Below, in pieces: positions 4,600 to 5,596 of a stretch of 5,596 bases of DNA (position 1 is its first letter; every line of letters begins with the position of its first letter). This stretch comes from an archaeon (GTDB taxonomy: Archaea > B1Sed10-29 > WALL01): positions 1 to 5,596 of the forward strand of contig JAUVIW010000064.1 of assembly GCA_030592525.1 (NCBI GenBank), written 5' to 3'. Both the position numbers and the translations under genes were made by a program. Under the pieces are notes generated by a model. That model made no database searches. It worked only from the letters and a program-made list of their open reading frames with translations, and was not told the DNA's origin.

Positions 4600-5596
4600 A
4601 TGCGCTCGTGGTTTATCGTACTTATCTGCTTGCTTGCAGCCTCACTTGCTGTAGGGCTTACTTTCCCCGGAGGCACTGTTGAGGGTGGCACAACCCTCCC
4701 TGGCGGCGACCTAACAGTCTTCCCGACATTCACCCTCGACCACTTGTCCAGCAGCATCTCAGTCGATGTCGGTGAGCGAATCCACATCGACGCCGAGCCC
4801 ACCTGCAGCTCTATTTTCGTTGGCACCTGTGCCTCGACCGATGGCATCGAGTACAAGTTCACTTACAAGGACAAGATAAACGACACCTCAACCACATCCA
4901 CCACTTACTCCTCGGACCCTGATTTCAACCACGTATACTACTACGCAATATATTCTGCGGGCTCGGGCATGACCGCAATCACGACCATCACTGTGGACGC
5001 CAAGCGCGTTTACACAGTAACCGATGGTGTAAAGTCATACTGCACCACCAACTGCCCGGCAACAAAAAAGGACATCACTGTCTACGTCACCGACATCGTG
5101 GCATGCTACGGCTATGACACCCCCCATTACCTGAACAGTGACGGGAACTGCGTTGAGGCAAGTGTCGATGAGGGCAATTCCCTCAACACATACTCCTCGA
5201 AAGCGGAGATGGAGGCGCTCACAAGAAAGTGCTATGCGGACATCGACGGCACGATAACCGAGTTTACTGAGGCAGATGGGTATGCTGCCATTGACATTTA
5301 CATGCCTGTCAACAGCCGGGGCGAACTAGCAATCCAATTCGGCGACTACCCTACGCCGGTGCCAGCAACCCTCCCACCAGATTACTGCACTGCCAGCGAC
5401 AAGATAGACACCAGCGGGCGCAGCCGGGTTAAGGCATTCTCCTGGTCTTCCTCGGACTACTCTGACTCGGAAATCGTTTTCACGCTAAAGTCGTATGACG
5501 ACACCAATACCCTTATTGACACGGAGACCGTGAGCTCAAAGGGCTCCCAGCCCGACCTCGAAAAGGGCCAGTACCTTGAGTGGATTGTGCGCTTCA
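4600..5596 (+). CDS. Exported cysteine- and Ser/Thr-rich protein of unknown function, 3'-truncated by window edge
   Basis: I do not recognise this protein. The frame stays open for 332 codons to the window end, so the C-terminus is unseen. The N-terminus is a signal peptide or membrane anchor: MRSW, then a hydrophobic stretch at about 5-20, with a possible cleavage site after AVG at about 19. There is no lipobox. A short Gly/Thr-rich run with GG repeats (24-36) follows. Residues about 52-134 have beta-rich, Ig/PKD-like spacing: DVGERIHIDA, then DGIEYKFTY, then HVYYYAIY and a TITV strand. The mature part has eight cysteines (69, 77, 148, 152, 169, 184, 211, 263), an even number that could form disulfides, including C148-x3-C152. 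One N-glycosylation sequon is visible (N94-D-T). A proline-rich linker (251-260) precedes another beta-like region. A surface or secreted protein is likely; the function is unknown. It appears to be transcribed separately from the GTPase gene. Confidence 0.8.
   Translation, partial: MRSWFIVLICLLAASLAVGLTFPGGTVEGGTTLPGGDLTVFPTFTLDHLSSSISVDVGERIHIDAEPTCSSIFVGTCASTDGIEYKFTYKDKINDTSTTSTTYSSDPDFNHVYYYAIYSAGSGMTAITTITVDAKRVYTVTDGVKSYCTTNCPATKKDITVYVTDIVACYGYDTPHYLNSDGNCVEASVDEGNSLNTYSSKAEMEALTRKCYADIDGTITEFTEADGYAAIDIYMPVNSRGELAIQFGDYPTPVPATLPPDYCTASDKIDTSGRSRVKAFSWSSSDYSDSEIVFTLKSYDDTNTLIDTETVSSKGSQPDLEKGQYLEWIVRF

Noticed and set aside
4681..4698. Hairpin GAGGGT-6-ACCCTC
   Set aside because: It lies inside the coding region for the Gly/Thr-rich run of the exported protein, where repeated glycine and proline codons easily create such pairing. 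No T-run or other regulatory context accompanies it.
4560..4862. Minus-strand open frame opposite the exported-protein start
   Set aside because: The plus strand here has a TATA box, a Shine-Dalgarno and a clear signal peptide; the minus frame has none of these.
1..5596. CRISPR arrays, tRNA or rRNA genes, insertion sequences, att sites
   Set aside because: No spaced direct repeats, tRNA-like folds, rRNA segments, transposase frames or terminal inverted repeats were seen. The window is almost entirely covered by six coding regions.

Overview
The window looks archaeal. GatE, the Glu-tRNA(Gln) amidotransferase subunit found only in archaea, is at the left edge. Spacers between transcription units carry AT-rich TATA (box A) elements a few tens of bases before start codons, and at least one start has no Shine-Dalgarno sequence. 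The DNA is GC-rich by eye and densely coding, with all genes on the + strand. The lineage cannot be fixed from this sequence. A bacterial-type iscS-iscU pair is not universal in archaea, so a DPANN or other uncultured archaeon is possible, but that is a guess.

Layout: (1) 1-1497, gatE, missing its 5' part; (2) 1498-1535, a short spacer with a TATA box; (3) 1536-3834, a tightly packed sulfur-transfer operon of iscS (cysteine desulfurase), iscU (Fe-S scaffold) and a short ThiI-like THUMP protein, with the genes overlapping or nearly so; (4) 3844-4554, a circularly permuted MMR1/YlqF-type GTPase, 9 bases after the ThiI-like gene; (5) 4555-4599, a spacer with a second TATA box and a Shine-Dalgarno; (6) 4600 to the right edge, an exported cysteine-, serine- and threonine-rich protein of unknown function, cut by the window end.

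How they fit together: IscS would remove sulfur from cysteine and pass it as a persulfide to IscU for Fe-S assembly. In a normal system it could also pass it to ThiI for 4-thiouridine in tRNA. The most unusual point is that this ThiI-like protein keeps a well-conserved N-terminal ferredoxin-like/THUMP tRNA-binding half but has a shrunken PP-loop domain. The ATP-binding SGGxDS motif has become NDSDDA, and the protein ends before the region that holds the catalytic cysteine. It cannot be a standard tRNA 4-thiouridine synthetase on its own, yet it is translationally coupled to iscSU. A tRNA-presenting adaptor, or a system with a separate catalytic subunit, is a testable idea. gatE and the GTPase are translation and ribosome-assembly genes, so the neighbourhood is mainly housekeeping apart from the surface protein.
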